Source of the DNA: Abditibacteriaceae bacterium
GTDB lineage: Bacteria > Armatimonadota > Abditibacteriia > Abditibacteriales > Abditibacteriaceae
Reading direction: 5' to 3'
DNA length: 64,000 bases
Assembly: GCA_019239895.1 (NCBI GenBank)
Contig: JAFAZH010000052.1
Span: forward strand, 124,001-188,000
Below are positions 43,389 through 52,760 of the stretch, in pieces. Every line of letters begins with the position of its first letter. Position 1 is the first letter of the stretch. The translations under genes and the position numbers were made by a program. Under the pieces are notes generated by a model. The model was given only the letters and a program-made list of their open reading frames with translations. It was not told where the DNA came from and searched no databases.

Positions 43389-44441
43389 ATGGCATACCGA
43401 ATTGGGGTTCTGGAAGGCGATGGAGTCGGGCCTGAAGTTATCAGTTGGGGCGTCTCCATTTTAGAAGCAGCAGTGCGGCGGGGCGGCATTGAGCTTGAAT
43501 TTGTTAAGGCATCCGTTGGCGGCACGACGTTTTTAGAAACCGGGAAGGTTCTACCCGACGAATCGCTGCAAACCCTGCGCGGCTGCCAGGCAATTTTGAA
43601 AGGGCCGATGGGCCGCCCGGATATTGAAGCGGGTGTGGTCGAGCGCGATGGTATCCTGGCGTTGCGCCAGCATTTCGGGCAATATGTCAACCTGCGTCCA
43701 GTCAAGCTGTTTCGCGGCCTCGAAGCTGCCTCCCCCCTCAAAGATGAGTTGCTCAAGCGCGGTGTAGATTTCGTCATCGTGCGCGAGAATTCTGAGGGTT
43801 TATATTCGCGCATGGGTGGTATCACCGAAACCTCCGCTACGGATATAAATCTTTTTAGTGAGCGAGGCGTGCGACGGATACTGGAATTTGCCTTTCAACT
43901 TGCGCAAAAGCGCAGCAATCATTTGGTGAGTGTGGATAAAGCGAACGTACTGTCCGCTTCACTCTTCTGGCGGCGCAAATTTGAAGCGATGGCCGAGGCG
44001 CATCCGCAAGTTAAATGCTCATCTCAATTAGTAGATTCCTTTTGCTTGCTCGTTTTGCAAGACCCATCGCCGCGCAAGTGGGATGTAGTAGTCACCGACA
44101 ATATGTTCGGCGACATTATCGCCGATGAAGCTGCTGCTATCGTCGGCAGCCTGGGCATGAGTCCGTCCGCCAATATCAATCCCGGTGGCATCAGCATGGT
44201 TGAACCGGTGCATGGCTCTGCGCCCGACATTGCGGGTAAAGGCGTGGTTAATCCTCTGGCTACGATTTTGTCGTGTGCCCTCCTCTTGCGCCACTGCCTC
44301 GAACGCGACGATTTAGCGGGCGATGTCGAACATGCCGTGCAGCGGGCACTGGATGAAGGCTTGCGCACACCTGACATCGCCGCTGGTGGCCCAACCTGCA
44401 CCACTGATGAACTGGCGGCGGCTGTGCTGCGCCATCTGTAA
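43389..44441 (+). CDS. Isocitrate/isopropylmalate dehydrogenase family protein
   Basis: The 350-residue decarboxylating dehydrogenase has the family fold: IGVLEGDGVGPEVI at the start, RENSEGLYSRMGG (ligand loop), VVTDNMFGDIIADEAAAIVG (metal-binding Asp residues), and EPVHGSAPDIAGKGVVNPLA. LeuB (isopropylmalate), homoisocitrate and tartrate dehydrogenases all belong here. No leucine genes are adjacent, so substrate is open. ATG 43389 is used; a GTG two codons upstream is possible. The neighbours are a DinB-like gene and nagZ, on the same strand, with gaps over 60 bases. Confidence 0.88.
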   Translation: MAYRIGVLEGDGVGPEVISWGVSILEAAVRRGGIELEFVKASVGGTTFLETGKVLPDESLQTLRGCQAILKGPMGRPDIEAGVVERDGILALRQHFGQYVNLRPVKLFRGLEAASPLKDELLKRGVDFVIVRENSEGLYSRMGGITETSATDINLFSERGVRRILEFAFQLAQKRSNHLVSVDKANVLSASLFWRRKFEAMAEAHPQVKCSSQLVDSFCLLVLQDPSPRKWDVVVTDNMFGDIIADEAAAIVGSLGMSPSANINPGGISMVEPVHGSAPDIAGKGVVNPLATILSCALLLRHCLERDDLAGDVEHAVQRALDEGLRTPDIAAGGPTCTTDELAAAVLRHL

Positions 44442-44503
44442 CCAGCAGCGTAGACAGACCGCTTCCCAACCTCCCCTTTGTTAAGGAGGAGGAGTTACTT
44501 ATT

Positions 44504-45496
44504 ATGAGCGATATTTCATTAACCGACATTTCCCAGCTATTAATGATCGGAATCCCGGCAGATAATGATCTGTCTGCCATAGCCGAGTTGCAGCCGGGCG
44601 GTGTGGTGCTGATGGGGCGCAATGGCGGCACAGCGGCAGAAGTGCGCCGCCTCACACGACGTATTGAGGAAGCGTGTGACAACCCACCGTTGATTGCTGT
44701 AGACCAGGAGGGCGGGCGCGTCCAGCGGTTGACGGCAACGGGATTTATGAAGATTCCGTCCATGCGTGAACTGGGGCAGGCGGGCGCGAACCAGGTAGGG
44801 ATTGTAGCCGCCACCGTCGCCGCTGAGTTGCGCGGCGCGGGGATTACCTGCAATTTCGCCCCGGTGTGTGATGTGCCAGTTCACCCCGAAGATACGGTTA
44901 TCGGCAACCGCGCCTTTAGCAGCGATACCATTCAAGCCTCATTGTTAGTGGCAGAATATATTCGCGGCGCGCAGCCGACCGTCATGTGTGTCGCCAAGCA
45001 TTTTCCGGGGCATGGTGGCGTCGGTATTGACTCGCACCATGCCTTGCCAACCTTTGTTGGCACCCGCGATGAGTTGGATGCTACGCACTTACAGCCATTC
45101 CGTGCGGCCCAGGCGGCTGGCGTGGATGCGGTAATGGTTGGTCACATTGCGGTTCCCGCCGTGGATGACACCCAGGCACCAGCAACGTTATCGGCTCCCA
45201 TTGTCACCGGTATTTTGCGGGAGCAAATGGATTTTCGTGGCCTGGTATTTACCGATGACCTGGAGATGAAAGCCCTTAACCAAGAAGACATTGGCTCCAT
45301 TGCGGTACGCGCTTTAGCTGCCGGTTGCGATATGTTGCTGCTTTGCCACAGTTCAGAAAAGGCGCAAGTGGCGCGGGAAGCGATTTACCAGGCCGTAACA
45401 GATGGCACTCTTTCAACAGCACGGGTGCGGGATAGCCTGGAGAGAGTGCAGTGGGCCAAGCGAAAGTATGGACTAATCGCAAACAAGCCAGCATAG
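44504..45496 (+). CDS. nagZ: Beta-N-acetylhexosaminidase, family GH3
   Basis: The 330-residue enzyme removes GlcNAc from anhydro-muropeptides in peptidoglycan recycling. The nucleophile Asp251 lies in LVFTDDLEM. KHFPGHGGVGIDSHHALP (residues 165-182) contains the Asp176/His178 pair that serves as acid/base in bacterial NagZ; the usual GDT is here GGV. IAVDQEGGRVQRL is also typical. No signal peptide is seen, so it is cytoplasmic as in other NagZ. Strong GGAGGAGG upstream. Together with murQ it suggests an active cell wall recycling pathway. Confidence 0.9.
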   Translation: MSDISLTDISQLLMIGIPADNDLSAIAELQPGGVVLMGRNGGTAAEVRRLTRRIEEACDNPPLIAVDQEGGRVQRLTATGFMKIPSMRELGQAGANQVGIVAATVAAELRGAGITCNFAPVCDVPVHPEDTVIGNRAFSSDTIQASLLVAEYIRGAQPTVMCVAKHFPGHGGVGIDSHHALPTFVGTRDELDATHLQPFRAAQAAGVDAVMVGHIAVPAVDDTQAPATLSAPIVTGILREQMDFRGLVFTDDLEMKALNQEDIGSIAVRALAAGCDMLLLCHSSEKAQVAREAIYQAVTDGTLSTARVRDSLERVQWAKRKYGLIANKPA

Positions 45497-45524
45497 AATT
45501 TATCAAGCTCGCGCTTCTACCGCT

Positions 45525-48500
45525 TCAACTTCCCAAAACCTCAGCGCCGCTCCGACCAGACAAACTCGCCACCACCACCACCAACTCATTGGATTCAACC
45601 GGCTTAGGGATGTGCATCTGATAGCCTGCGGCTAAGACGCGGGTGCGGTCTTCGGTTCTGGCATAGGCGGTTAAGGCTGCCGCCGGAATGCGCCCACCAC
45701 TTTCAGCAGGCAAAGCGCGGATTTTGCGAATGAGAGAATAGCCATCTTCGTTCGGCATTCCAATGTCACTCACTAAGACATCCGGTTTATCCCGCTGTAG
45801 AGCTTCTAAAGCCGCAGCCACGCTAGCTACTGCGATAACTTCAGCACTGCACTGTTGCAGCACCTGCGTAATCAACTGGCGGGCATCGTTTTCATCATCT
45901 ACCACCAAAACGCGCAAGCCTTTTAACACCGGAGGACAATCGAAAGGAGCACTGGCGACCACTTCAGGCCGATCAGGTTCAACTTGCCCGTTGAGGGTGA
46001 CTTCTGCCGGATGAACCGCCAGGAGCGGCAGGCACACGGTAAATTGTGATCCCGTCCCGGCTCCGGCGCTTCGGACGCTCACGGTGCCACCATGCAGTTC
46101 CACCAGGTGTTTGACAATGGAAAGCCCTAAACCTAAACCACCATGCGCGCGGGTGCTGCTGCTATCGGCCTGGCGGAAGCGGTCGAAGACATGCGGTAGA
46201 AATTCAGGGTTGATGCCTTGCCCGGTGTCGCTTACAACGATTTCCAGGTGTGAATCCACACGCTCTAAGTGAATTTCGACACGCCCGTTGCGTGGTGTAA
46301 ATTTAATAGCGTTAGAGAGCAGATTCCAAATGACCTGTTGCAAACGAGTCGGATCGCCGGAAACGGGGCCAACCGAAAAATCAAGCACTGCTCGCAGTTG
46401 CACACCCTTGGCTTCTGCCGCCGGGCGCACCGCCGTCAGCGCCGATTCAATCAAAGGCACAAGGGTAACCGGACGTGATTCTAAATGCAGCTTGCCCGTT
46501 ATGATACGCGAGACATCCAGAATATCTTCGACCAGTTGCGTCTGCACTCGCGTGTTGCGTTCAATAGTTTCCAGGGCTTGAGAAGTTGTCTCCGCATCAA
46601 GCTTGCCGCTGCGCAGTAACGAAACCCAGCCTAAAATCGCGTTGAGGGGCGTGCGCAACTCATGAGACAGCGTCGCCAGAAACTCATCTTTGGCACGACT
46701 GGCATCTTCGGCCACCTGGCGGGCTTGCTGGGCTGTATGATACAACAACGCATTATCCCCAGCCTGGGCTGCACTGCGTGCTAACTCTTCGGCTAACACT
46801 AAATCTTCCTGCTGGTAAGACCGCTTTGATTCCGTGGCAATAAACGTAATGATGCCTAAGACCCGCCCGCGCGTCAGGAGCGGCACGCACATATAAGATT
46901 TAAGGCCGATGCTCAACAAAAGCTCTAAATGGGCCTCATCTCGTGCGGAGGCTTTGAGCAGTTCTTCAGGTATATCAGACATTATCTCCGATTGTCCCGT
47001 GCGAGCAACGTGATATGACCCATAGGGCAGGTCAGTCCGCGCCGGGTAGCGCCGCTCCAAGTCTTGGGCCATCGCAATTTTTTCAGGGTCTTTGTGCGCG
47101 GTGGCAATACGTCGCAGCTTGCCGTTTTCCCAGATGTCTACGGCACACCAATCCGCGATGTGCGGAACAGCAAGCTGGGCGACTTGATTCAAAGTCAGTT
47201 CATAGTCTAAGGAAGACGTTAAAAGAGTAGTCGCCTCGGCCAGAAACCGTAGGGATTCCTCGGTGCGCTTGCGGTCATCAATATCTGTAGCGGTGCCAAA
47301 CCATTTGACGATCTGGCCATTCTCGTCGCGCAATGGCTCGGCACGCCCCAGGTGCCAACGATAGGCCCCGTCACTAGCACGTTTAAGGCGGAATTCAATC
47401 TGATAGGGCTGACCAGTAGCGAGCGAAGGTTGCCATGTCTCAGCACCCCGCTGCACATCGTCAGGATGTAGTACCTGTTCCCAGATCGCGTCCTGTGATT
47501 CTTTCCCCGATAATCCGGTGTAATCGAACCATCGTTGGTTAAAATAATCCAAGTAACCGTCAGGACGCGCCGTCCACACGATCTGGGGTATGGATTCAGC
47601 GAGGAAGCGATAATTCTGTTCACTGGCCTGCGTTTGCAATTGCTCTCGCTTGATCGCCTCAAAGAGCCGGGCGTTGTCCATTGCGATAGCCGATTGCGCT
47701 GCTAATCCTTCAATAATTTGTTGAGTGCGTGCGGTAAAGACTCCGGCTTGCGAATGGGCGAAGAATAAGCCGCCAAGCACCTCGCCAGATCGGGAGACTA
47801 TAGGCACTGCCAGGTAACTGCGCACCGGAAAGTCGCCCAGTGGCATTTTATTGAAAGGAATCTCTTTACCATACCGAGGATCAGTTGTCACATCGTCTAA
47901 GCGCACTATACCTTCACCTCTGAGGGTTGGCCCAACAAAGGAGGTGTTATGAGCCGAGGGGATATGCCCGAATCCCTCAGGGGGGTCGCCAGAGATGGCG
48001 TATATGGTATAGGTTCTATCGGTTGAATTCATGTTGTAGAAAACACCGAATTCGGCATCAGACAACTCCACTGCGGCATCCATGATCGCCTGAGCGAGCT
48101 TTTGAAGGTCTAATTCCGCCGCCAAGGTTTGCCCCACCCGATTAATCGTTTCCAGGTTTTCGGTTTCTTCTCTGAGGGCTGCCTCAGTGCGTTTCTGTTC
48201 CTTTAAATCTAAGATGAAAGCTACCGTTTCTTCCCGCTCTGGCCCTAAGAGCACAAAGCCGACTAAGACGGGAATATGGGTGCCATCCTTGCAGATATAT
48301 TCCTTCTCATAGGGGGTGCAACTGCCTTTCTCCTTGGCCTCAGCAATTGCACGTTCATCCAAGTAAAAATATTCTCGTGGAGTTACATCCGTCCATCGCA
48401 CTAAGCCAGCAGCGAAGTCTTCTCTGGTATAACCAATCATCTGAAGGAAGGCATCATTGGCGTAGGAAATACCACCATGCACATCGCCGAAGATAATCCC

Positions 48501-49352
48501 CATCAGGTTGGATTCGGCCAGGCTATGCAGGCGCATTTCGGTCTGCTGCAAAGTTGCTTCAACAAGCCGCTGCTCCGTGATGTCCTGGTGAATCAGCACG
48601 ACTTCCCGCACTGCACCAGACTCATCTTTAACTGGACAAATGAAAGCCTCGACCCAACGGGGACGCCCGCCAGTATTGTCCAACGTTTCATCAGGTTCAT
48701 AGCGAATGGCCGGGATCGGCGATGGCTCACCCGCAAAGGCTTTAAGAATATAAGGCATCACACCTTTATCTTTTAGCTGTTGATCTTGCAGCATGTTGTA
48801 ACCTGCAATATCTTCCAATTTAACATTCCACAACTGCTCCCACGCTTGGTTGACACGGAGGGTATGACCATCAGGAGCCATAATCTGCAAGCTGTAGGGG
48901 AATTGCTCGAAGAGGGTGCGAAATCGGGTTTCCGACAGGCGCGAGACTTCCTCCGCGTGCTGCCGCTTGCGGCGCTCTTCTGTTTCCTTGATGGCACGTT
49001 GGACAGCGGGGGCTAAGCGAGCCAGTTTCTGCTTTAGGACGTAATCAGTCGCACCACTTTTAAGGGATTCAATCGCCAGGTCTTCGCCCATAGCCCCGGT
49101 GATGAAGATATACGGGACATCAGGACATTTCTCATGAGCCAGCGCCATCGCTTCCAGTCCGGTGAAGGCGGGCAAGCGATAGTCGGATAAGATGAGGTCG
49201 AAAGGGCACCCTTCCAGGGCGGCGACAAACTCATCACGCGATTCGGCTAACTGAATGTGGCAATCAATGCCTGCTTCCAGCAGTGTCCATGCGATTAATT
49301 TGGCATCGTCCGGGTTGTCTTCCAAATGCAGAATGCGGAGTGGAACTTCCAT
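45525..49352 (-). CDS. Hybrid sensor histidine kinase with two receiver domains
   Basis: A 1275-residue soluble kinase. Order: receiver (3-120, phospho-Asp57), PAS (about 145-262), PAS (270-390), GAF (400-565), PAS (575-695), GAF (705-875), HisKA (882-950, His897 in LATLSHELRTPLNAI), HATPase_c (1000-1110; N box WNLLSNAIKF, G boxes SDTGQGI and GGLGLGLSIV), receiver (1145-1265, phospho-Asp1196). No membrane helix is present, so it senses cytoplasmic signals or is driven by another kinase through the N-terminal receiver. The start at 49352 is preferred because the receiver begins there and the longer frame would overlap the next gene. No output response regulator is adjacent. Confidence 0.92.
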   Translation of the reverse strand: MEVPLRILHLEDNPDDAKLIAWTLLEAGIDCHIQLAESRDEFVAALEGCPFDLILSDYRLPAFTGLEAMALAHEKCPDVPYIFITGAMGEDLAIESLKSGATDYVLKQKLARLAPAVQRAIKETEERRKRQHAEEVSRLSETRFRTLFEQFPYSLQIMAPDGHTLRVNQAWEQLWNVKLEDIAGYNMLQDQQLKDKGVMPYILKAFAGEPSPIPAIRYEPDETLDNTGGRPRWVEAFICPVKDESGAVREVVLIHQDITEQRLVEATLQQTEMRLHSLAESNLMGIIFGDVHGGISYANDAFLQMIGYTREDFAAGLVRWTDVTPREYFYLDERAIAEAKEKGSCTPYEKEYICKDGTHIPVLVGFVLLGPEREETVAFILDLKEQKRTEAALREETENLETINRVGQTLAAELDLQKLAQAIMDAAVELSDAEFGVFYNMNSTDRTYTIYAISGDPPEGFGHIPSAHNTSFVGPTLRGEGIVRLDDVTTDPRYGKEIPFNKMPLGDFPVRSYLAVPIVSRSGEVLGGLFFAHSQAGVFTARTQQIIEGLAAQSAIAMDNARLFEAIKREQLQTQASEQNYRFLAESIPQIVWTARPDGYLDYFNQRWFDYTGLSGKESQDAIWEQVLHPDDVQRGAETWQPSLATGQPYQIEFRLKRASDGAYRWHLGRAEPLRDENGQIVKWFGTATDIDDRKRTEESLRFLAEATTLLTSSLDYELTLNQVAQLAVPHIADWCAVDIWENGKLRRIATAHKDPEKIAMAQDLERRYPARTDLPYGSYHVARTGQSEIMSDIPEELLKASARDEAHLELLLSIGLKSYMCVPLLTRGRVLGIITFIATESKRSYQQEDLVLAEELARSAAQAGDNALLYHTAQQARQVAEDASRAKDEFLATLSHELRTPLNAILGWVSLLRSGKLDAETTSQALETIERNTRVQTQLVEDILDVSRIITGKLHLESRPVTLVPLIESALTAVRPAAEAKGVQLRAVLDFSVGPVSGDPTRLQQVIWNLLSNAIKFTPRNGRVEIHLERVDSHLEIVVSDTGQGINPEFLPHVFDRFRQADSSSTRAHGGLGLGLSIVKHLVELHGGTVSVRSAGAGTGSQFTVCLPLLAVHPAEVTLNGQVEPDRPEVVASAPFDCPPVLKGLRVLVVDDENDARQLITQVLQQCSAEVIAVASVAAALEALQRDKPDVLVSDIGMPNEDGYSLIRKIRALPAESGGRIPAAALTAYARTEDRTRVLAAGYQMHIPKPVESNELVVVVASLSGRSGAEVLGS

Positions 49353-49371
49353 AAGGTTAAGAGTCTGATGC

Positions 49372-50718
49372 TTAAGATTTCTGGCGCAAGGCAGCGCGAA
49401 TCGCAGTTTCCAAGGCCGGGCCACGAACATCCGTTGCGACAATTTTGCCATCCCGTCCGATCAGCAAATTGGTGGGAATCGCCATCACCCCATAGCGAGT
49501 GGCCAATGGCCCTTCAAATTTATGGCCGTCAAAAATCTGTCGCCAGGGCATCTTGAACTGCTTAATAAAATCATGCACATTAGCCTTCTCTTCATCCAGC
49601 GAAACGCCAATGACATCAAATCCGGCCCGCTTCCATTTGTTATAGGCATTGACCACGTTCGGGGTCTCTTCCAGGCACGGCATACACCACGTCGCCCAGA
49701 AATCTAATAAAACGACTTTGCCCTGATATTGGGCCAGGTTAATCGGCTTGCCAGTGAGATCAATGGCTTTAAAAGCAAAGGGCTTGCCCCCGACTTTCAA
49801 CTGCGCGCTATGAGTCTGGGGGTGTTCCGGGTCGAGGGCTTTAGCGCCAGGGGGTGGAATAAAGGCGAAGGCGTTTTGCAGCACAGGGAAATCTGTTTTA
49901 AGCTCGCTGTGATTTTCGGTGATGGTTGCCGTCTGGCCCTCTAACATCATCTTGAACACGACGCGGCGCAACAGATGATCCGTTTTGCCAATCGCATACG
50001 TTATGTTGCCCTCAGCCTTGCCATTACTGAGAGTTGCTATCACGGTCGCAACCGGAACACCCCCGATACTGTCATCGCTGCCAACAGTTAAGGATTTCAT
50101 CGAACCAGAATAGGGAATGAGGGGATCGAAACCGCCCGCTAAAGGGGCTAAACCGGGTGTAGTGTCGTTGATGTGCAACAGGATGCTAGTAATGGTCTCC
50201 GGCCCTGGTCGAACGGGAACTTTCAAGTAAGCTTTAGACTGATTGGAAACCGATACAAACATATTGGTGCCGTTCGATACCATCTTAGTCGTGGTCTTGG
50301 TATCGTTAACCGTTGCCACCACACGGTTTGGTTTCTGGTATAGAATGCGGACACGCAGCCCTTGCGGATTGGGATCGCTGGATGATTTAACCTGCATCAA
50401 CCCGGAGTAAGACTTCAATTTCTTGTAAGTGTCAATCATCTGCTCCATCATCTGTCGCGCAGCCGCATCAATCTTGGCCGGGGTAGCCGTTGGTGCTGCT
50501 GGCGTGGCGGGAGATAAAGGGGGAGCGGCACCCCCACTTGGTATCGCTGGTGAAACAGCAGTACCGGGGGCTGGGTTAGTTGAACCGGGAGCGGTTATAG
50601 ACGGTGCCGCTGGCTTGCTCTGAGCCAGGGTAGGCCGTACATAAAGTCCCATCGGCACTAAGGCGATGAGCGGTAAGGATGCTCGTTTGGCTAACGAGTA
50701 TCGCATAAAACACAACAT
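49372..50718 (-). CDS. Secreted TlpA-like thioredoxin with N-terminal DUF2092-like domain (paralogue 1)
   Basis: The 448-residue protein has a signal peptide (about residues 1-32), a Pro/Ala-rich linker, a lipoprotein-like beta domain (about 80-300, starting MMEQMIDTYKKLKSYSGLM) of the type seen in LolA/DUF2092 proteins, and a TlpA-type thioredoxin domain (about 310-445). The redox motif is WCMPC in LLDFWATWCMPCLEE. It should act outside the inner membrane in thiol-disulfide exchange. AGGAGA lies seven bases upstream of the ATG. A closely related gene (51103-52371) lies next to it, separated by a palindromic repeat. Confidence 0.85.
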   Translation of the reverse strand: MLCFMRYSLAKRASLPLIALVPMGLYVRPTLAQSKPAAPSITAPGSTNPAPGTAVSPAIPSGGAAPPLSPATPAAPTATPAKIDAAARQMMEQMIDTYKKLKSYSGLMQVKSSSDPNPQGLRVRILYQKPNRVVATVNDTKTTTKMVSNGTNMFVSVSNQSKAYLKVPVRPGPETITSILLHINDTTPGLAPLAGGFDPLIPYSGSMKSLTVGSDDSIGGVPVATVIATLSNGKAEGNITYAIGKTDHLLRRVVFKMMLEGQTATITENHSELKTDFPVLQNAFAFIPPPGAKALDPEHPQTHSAQLKVGGKPFAFKAIDLTGKPINLAQYQGKVVLLDFWATWCMPCLEETPNVVNAYNKWKRAGFDVIGVSLDEEKANVHDFIKQFKMPWRQIFDGHKFEGPLATRYGVMAIPTNLLIGRDGKIVATDVRGPALETAIRAALRQKS

Positions 50719-50928
50719 TTAGAATCTCCTGTAAACGTCAAAAAGTAAACCCCTAGATCAGACAGTGGGTGATCAATAGAAGACGGTAGATGCAATGGCA
50801 GAATAACGAGACTTAAGCTGCTACAGCAAGCTAAGTTTGACCTAGAGGCGCAGTTTTTATGCCGGAGGAATAAAGCGAAGCTTTGCCGGGAAGTGGCAGC
50901 ATAATTAATGTTAGTTACCTGTGTCATT

Positions 50929-51064
50929 TGTCATTTCGAGTGGAGCGACGTGAGGAGCGGAGTCGAGAAATCTTGCTGTTGAACGGCATAGATGCTCTGC
51001 AAAGATTCCTCGGCTTCGCTGTGCGGAGTTTATCCTCGAACGCAGTGAAGGACTCGGAATGACA
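50929..51064. repeat. Palindromic repeat between the two TlpA-like genes
   Basis: The 384-base gap contains a 136-base element with imperfect inverted ends: TGTCATTTCGAG on the left and, reverse complemented, TGTCATTCCGAG on the right; inner blocks GTCGAGAAATCTT and GCCGAGGAATCTT also match. The TCATT-CGAG...GAATCT pattern is a type of repeat common in many environmental bacteria and probably mobile. The rest of the gap is promoter-size sequence. Confidence 0.8.
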
Positions 51065-51102
51065 CAACTACGCATAAGTAGCAGTTAAGATTAATTAACT
51101 TC

Positions 51103-52371
51103 CTAACTTGACGCCGTTTTGGCCAGTTCTTTTTCAATGGTAGGCGCTAAATCGTCACCAAAGAGATTAACCGCTGCGATGCGTCCATCGCGCCCAATGA
51201 GAAGCGTAAATGGAATGGCCGTCACTCCATACCGCCTGGGGATTGGCCCAGCCCAACCCTCGCCAGAACAGATTTGACGCCACGGCACGCTTTGATCTTT
51301 CAAGAACTGGTTAAGGTCGTCCCGGCTCTGATCTAAGGAGATGCCAACGACCTCAAACCCCTGGCTATTGTATTTGTTATACGCTTTGATAACGTCCGGC
51401 ATTGAAGCCACGCATGGCCCACACCAAGTCGCCCAGAAATCTAATAGCACGACTTTGCCTTTATACTGCTCCAGAGAAACTGACTGACCTGCCAGGTCTT
51501 TCGCCGTGAACGGAAAGGGACGGGTGCCGACTGCCAGATGATGATCGTAGGATTGCTGCACAAAAGAATCAACGGGTTGCGCTCCGGTTGGTGGCGTGAA
51601 GTGAAAGGCCGCATCCGATAAAGTTGGATTCACTTTAATGTCTTTGTGGATAACTTCCCATTGGTTCGGCTTCCCCTCCGCTGTCCAGTCCGCACGCACT
51701 CCATGCAGCAGATGATCCTGCTGACCAATAGAGTAAGTCATGGACATTTCTTCCTCGTCTCCCATTTTGAGCACGACTGTATTGACCGGAAATCCATCCA
51801 CCGTATCCGTTGGCCCACTGGAGAGCGATTTTAAGCGAGAACCGATAATATGCACGGGGTCATCCCCAAAAATAGTGGGATCAGCCGTTAGCCCAAGTTT
51901 TAACCCACTTTGCTCGAAGGTGTCGGTCACAGCCGGTATGTTCGGGGGTGCTGTGAATTTCATATAAGCAGAAGGAGCCGCGTCCAGACGACCATAAAGC
52001 ATCTTGCCATTAGATACCGCCAGAATATGAATTTGGGGGTCTCCGATCAGCACCAGCAACTTGTTTGGCTTGGCCCAGGCAATACGCCCGTGCTGTGAGC
52101 CACTGGCATTCTTGAACTCAGTAGTGCTGGAATAGGAATTCATCTTCTGATAAGTGGACACCATCTGGGCCATCAACTGCTGCGCCCCCGCATCAATCTT
52201 TGCTGTGCTATTGGCAGGTGCTTCCGTCGGTGCCATTGCTACTGTGTTATCTGAGTTGTTCGATGCCGTATTCTGCGCTGTCTGGTGCTGGCATCCACCG
52301 ATAATCAGAGCACAGGCAAACAATGCCCCGGCTCCCAGGGCACGATAATTCTTAATTCCAGTCAATGACAT
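51103..52371 (-). CDS. TlpA-like thioredoxin lipoprotein with N-terminal DUF2092-like domain (paralogue 2)
   Basis: The 422-residue protein has a lipoprotein signal with lipobox IGGC (Cys27), so it should be anchored in a membrane. The middle domain (about 55-280; QLMAQMVSTYQKMNSYSSTT) and C-terminal thioredoxin domain (about 290-420; WCGPC in LLDFWATWCGPCVAS) match paralogue 1 in order and in many residues (for example VIGVSLD versus VVGISLD and AIPFTLLIGRDGRIA). AAAGGAAG precedes the ATG. Tandem duplication with divergence is the simplest origin: one copy has a lipobox, the other a plain signal peptide. Confidence 0.87.
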   Translation of the reverse strand: MSLTGIKNYRALGAGALFACALIIGGCQHQTAQNTASNNSDNTVAMAPTEAPANSTAKIDAGAQQLMAQMVSTYQKMNSYSSTTEFKNASGSQHGRIAWAKPNKLLVLIGDPQIHILAVSNGKMLYGRLDAAPSAYMKFTAPPNIPAVTDTFEQSGLKLGLTADPTIFGDDPVHIIGSRLKSLSSGPTDTVDGFPVNTVVLKMGDEEEMSMTYSIGQQDHLLHGVRADWTAEGKPNQWEVIHKDIKVNPTLSDAAFHFTPPTGAQPVDSFVQQSYDHHLAVGTRPFPFTAKDLAGQSVSLEQYKGKVVLLDFWATWCGPCVASMPDVIKAYNKYNSQGFEVVGISLDQSRDDLNQFLKDQSVPWRQICSGEGWAGPIPRRYGVTAIPFTLLIGRDGRIAAVNLFGDDLAPTIEKELAKTASS

Positions 52372-52468
52372 GCTTCTTCCTTTGCGGTAATCCGACCCAC
52401 ATGCTAAACAGCGCGTGCATCAAGCGACATGCACACGCTGCTCTTACATTCTAACATCAAACACGGCT

Positions 52469-52663
52469 TCAAATTTCTTGATCAAAGCGATAGAGCACTG
52501 CGTCAATTTCCTCTTCCGGTACATCACAGGGGCCAGCAATGCCATATAAATCCGCGAAGGAGCGTGGCTGTTTTTCATTGCTACTTTGTTCAACTTGCCT
52601 TTTTAAAATGGATAGCTGAGTTTCCAGAGACCGGATTTGAGATAGAAGCATGATGTTATCCAT
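52469..52663 (-). CDS. Small protein resembling an orphan antitoxin
   Basis: The 64-residue protein has an N-terminal coiled-coil helix (LLSQIRSLETQLSILKRQVE) and a tail RSFADLYGIAGPCDVPEEEI that resembles the C-terminal toxin-binding segments of VapB-like antitoxins. No toxin gene is adjacent. It lies downstream of gyrA, beyond its terminator. Support is modest: length and composition look real, but there is no strong ribosome binding site. Confidence 0.55.
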   Translation of the reverse strand: MDNIMLLSQIRSLETQLSILKRQVEQSSNEKQPRSFADLYGIAGPCDVPEEEIDAVLYRFDQEI

Positions 52664-52716
52664 AGATACTTTAAACCCTTATCCCTCAGTTTATCTGGTA
52701 AGAGCCAAATACGAAA

Positions 52717-52744
52717 AGGAGGCGAACCCAAGGGTTCGCCTCCT
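52717..52744 (-). terminator. Rho-independent terminator of the gyrase operon
   Basis: AGGAGGCGAACCC pairs perfectly with its complement around AA (13 bp); on the minus strand it is followed by TTTTCG. It lies just past the gyrA stop. Confidence 0.85.
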
Positions 52745-52760
52745 CATAACATGAATTAAC

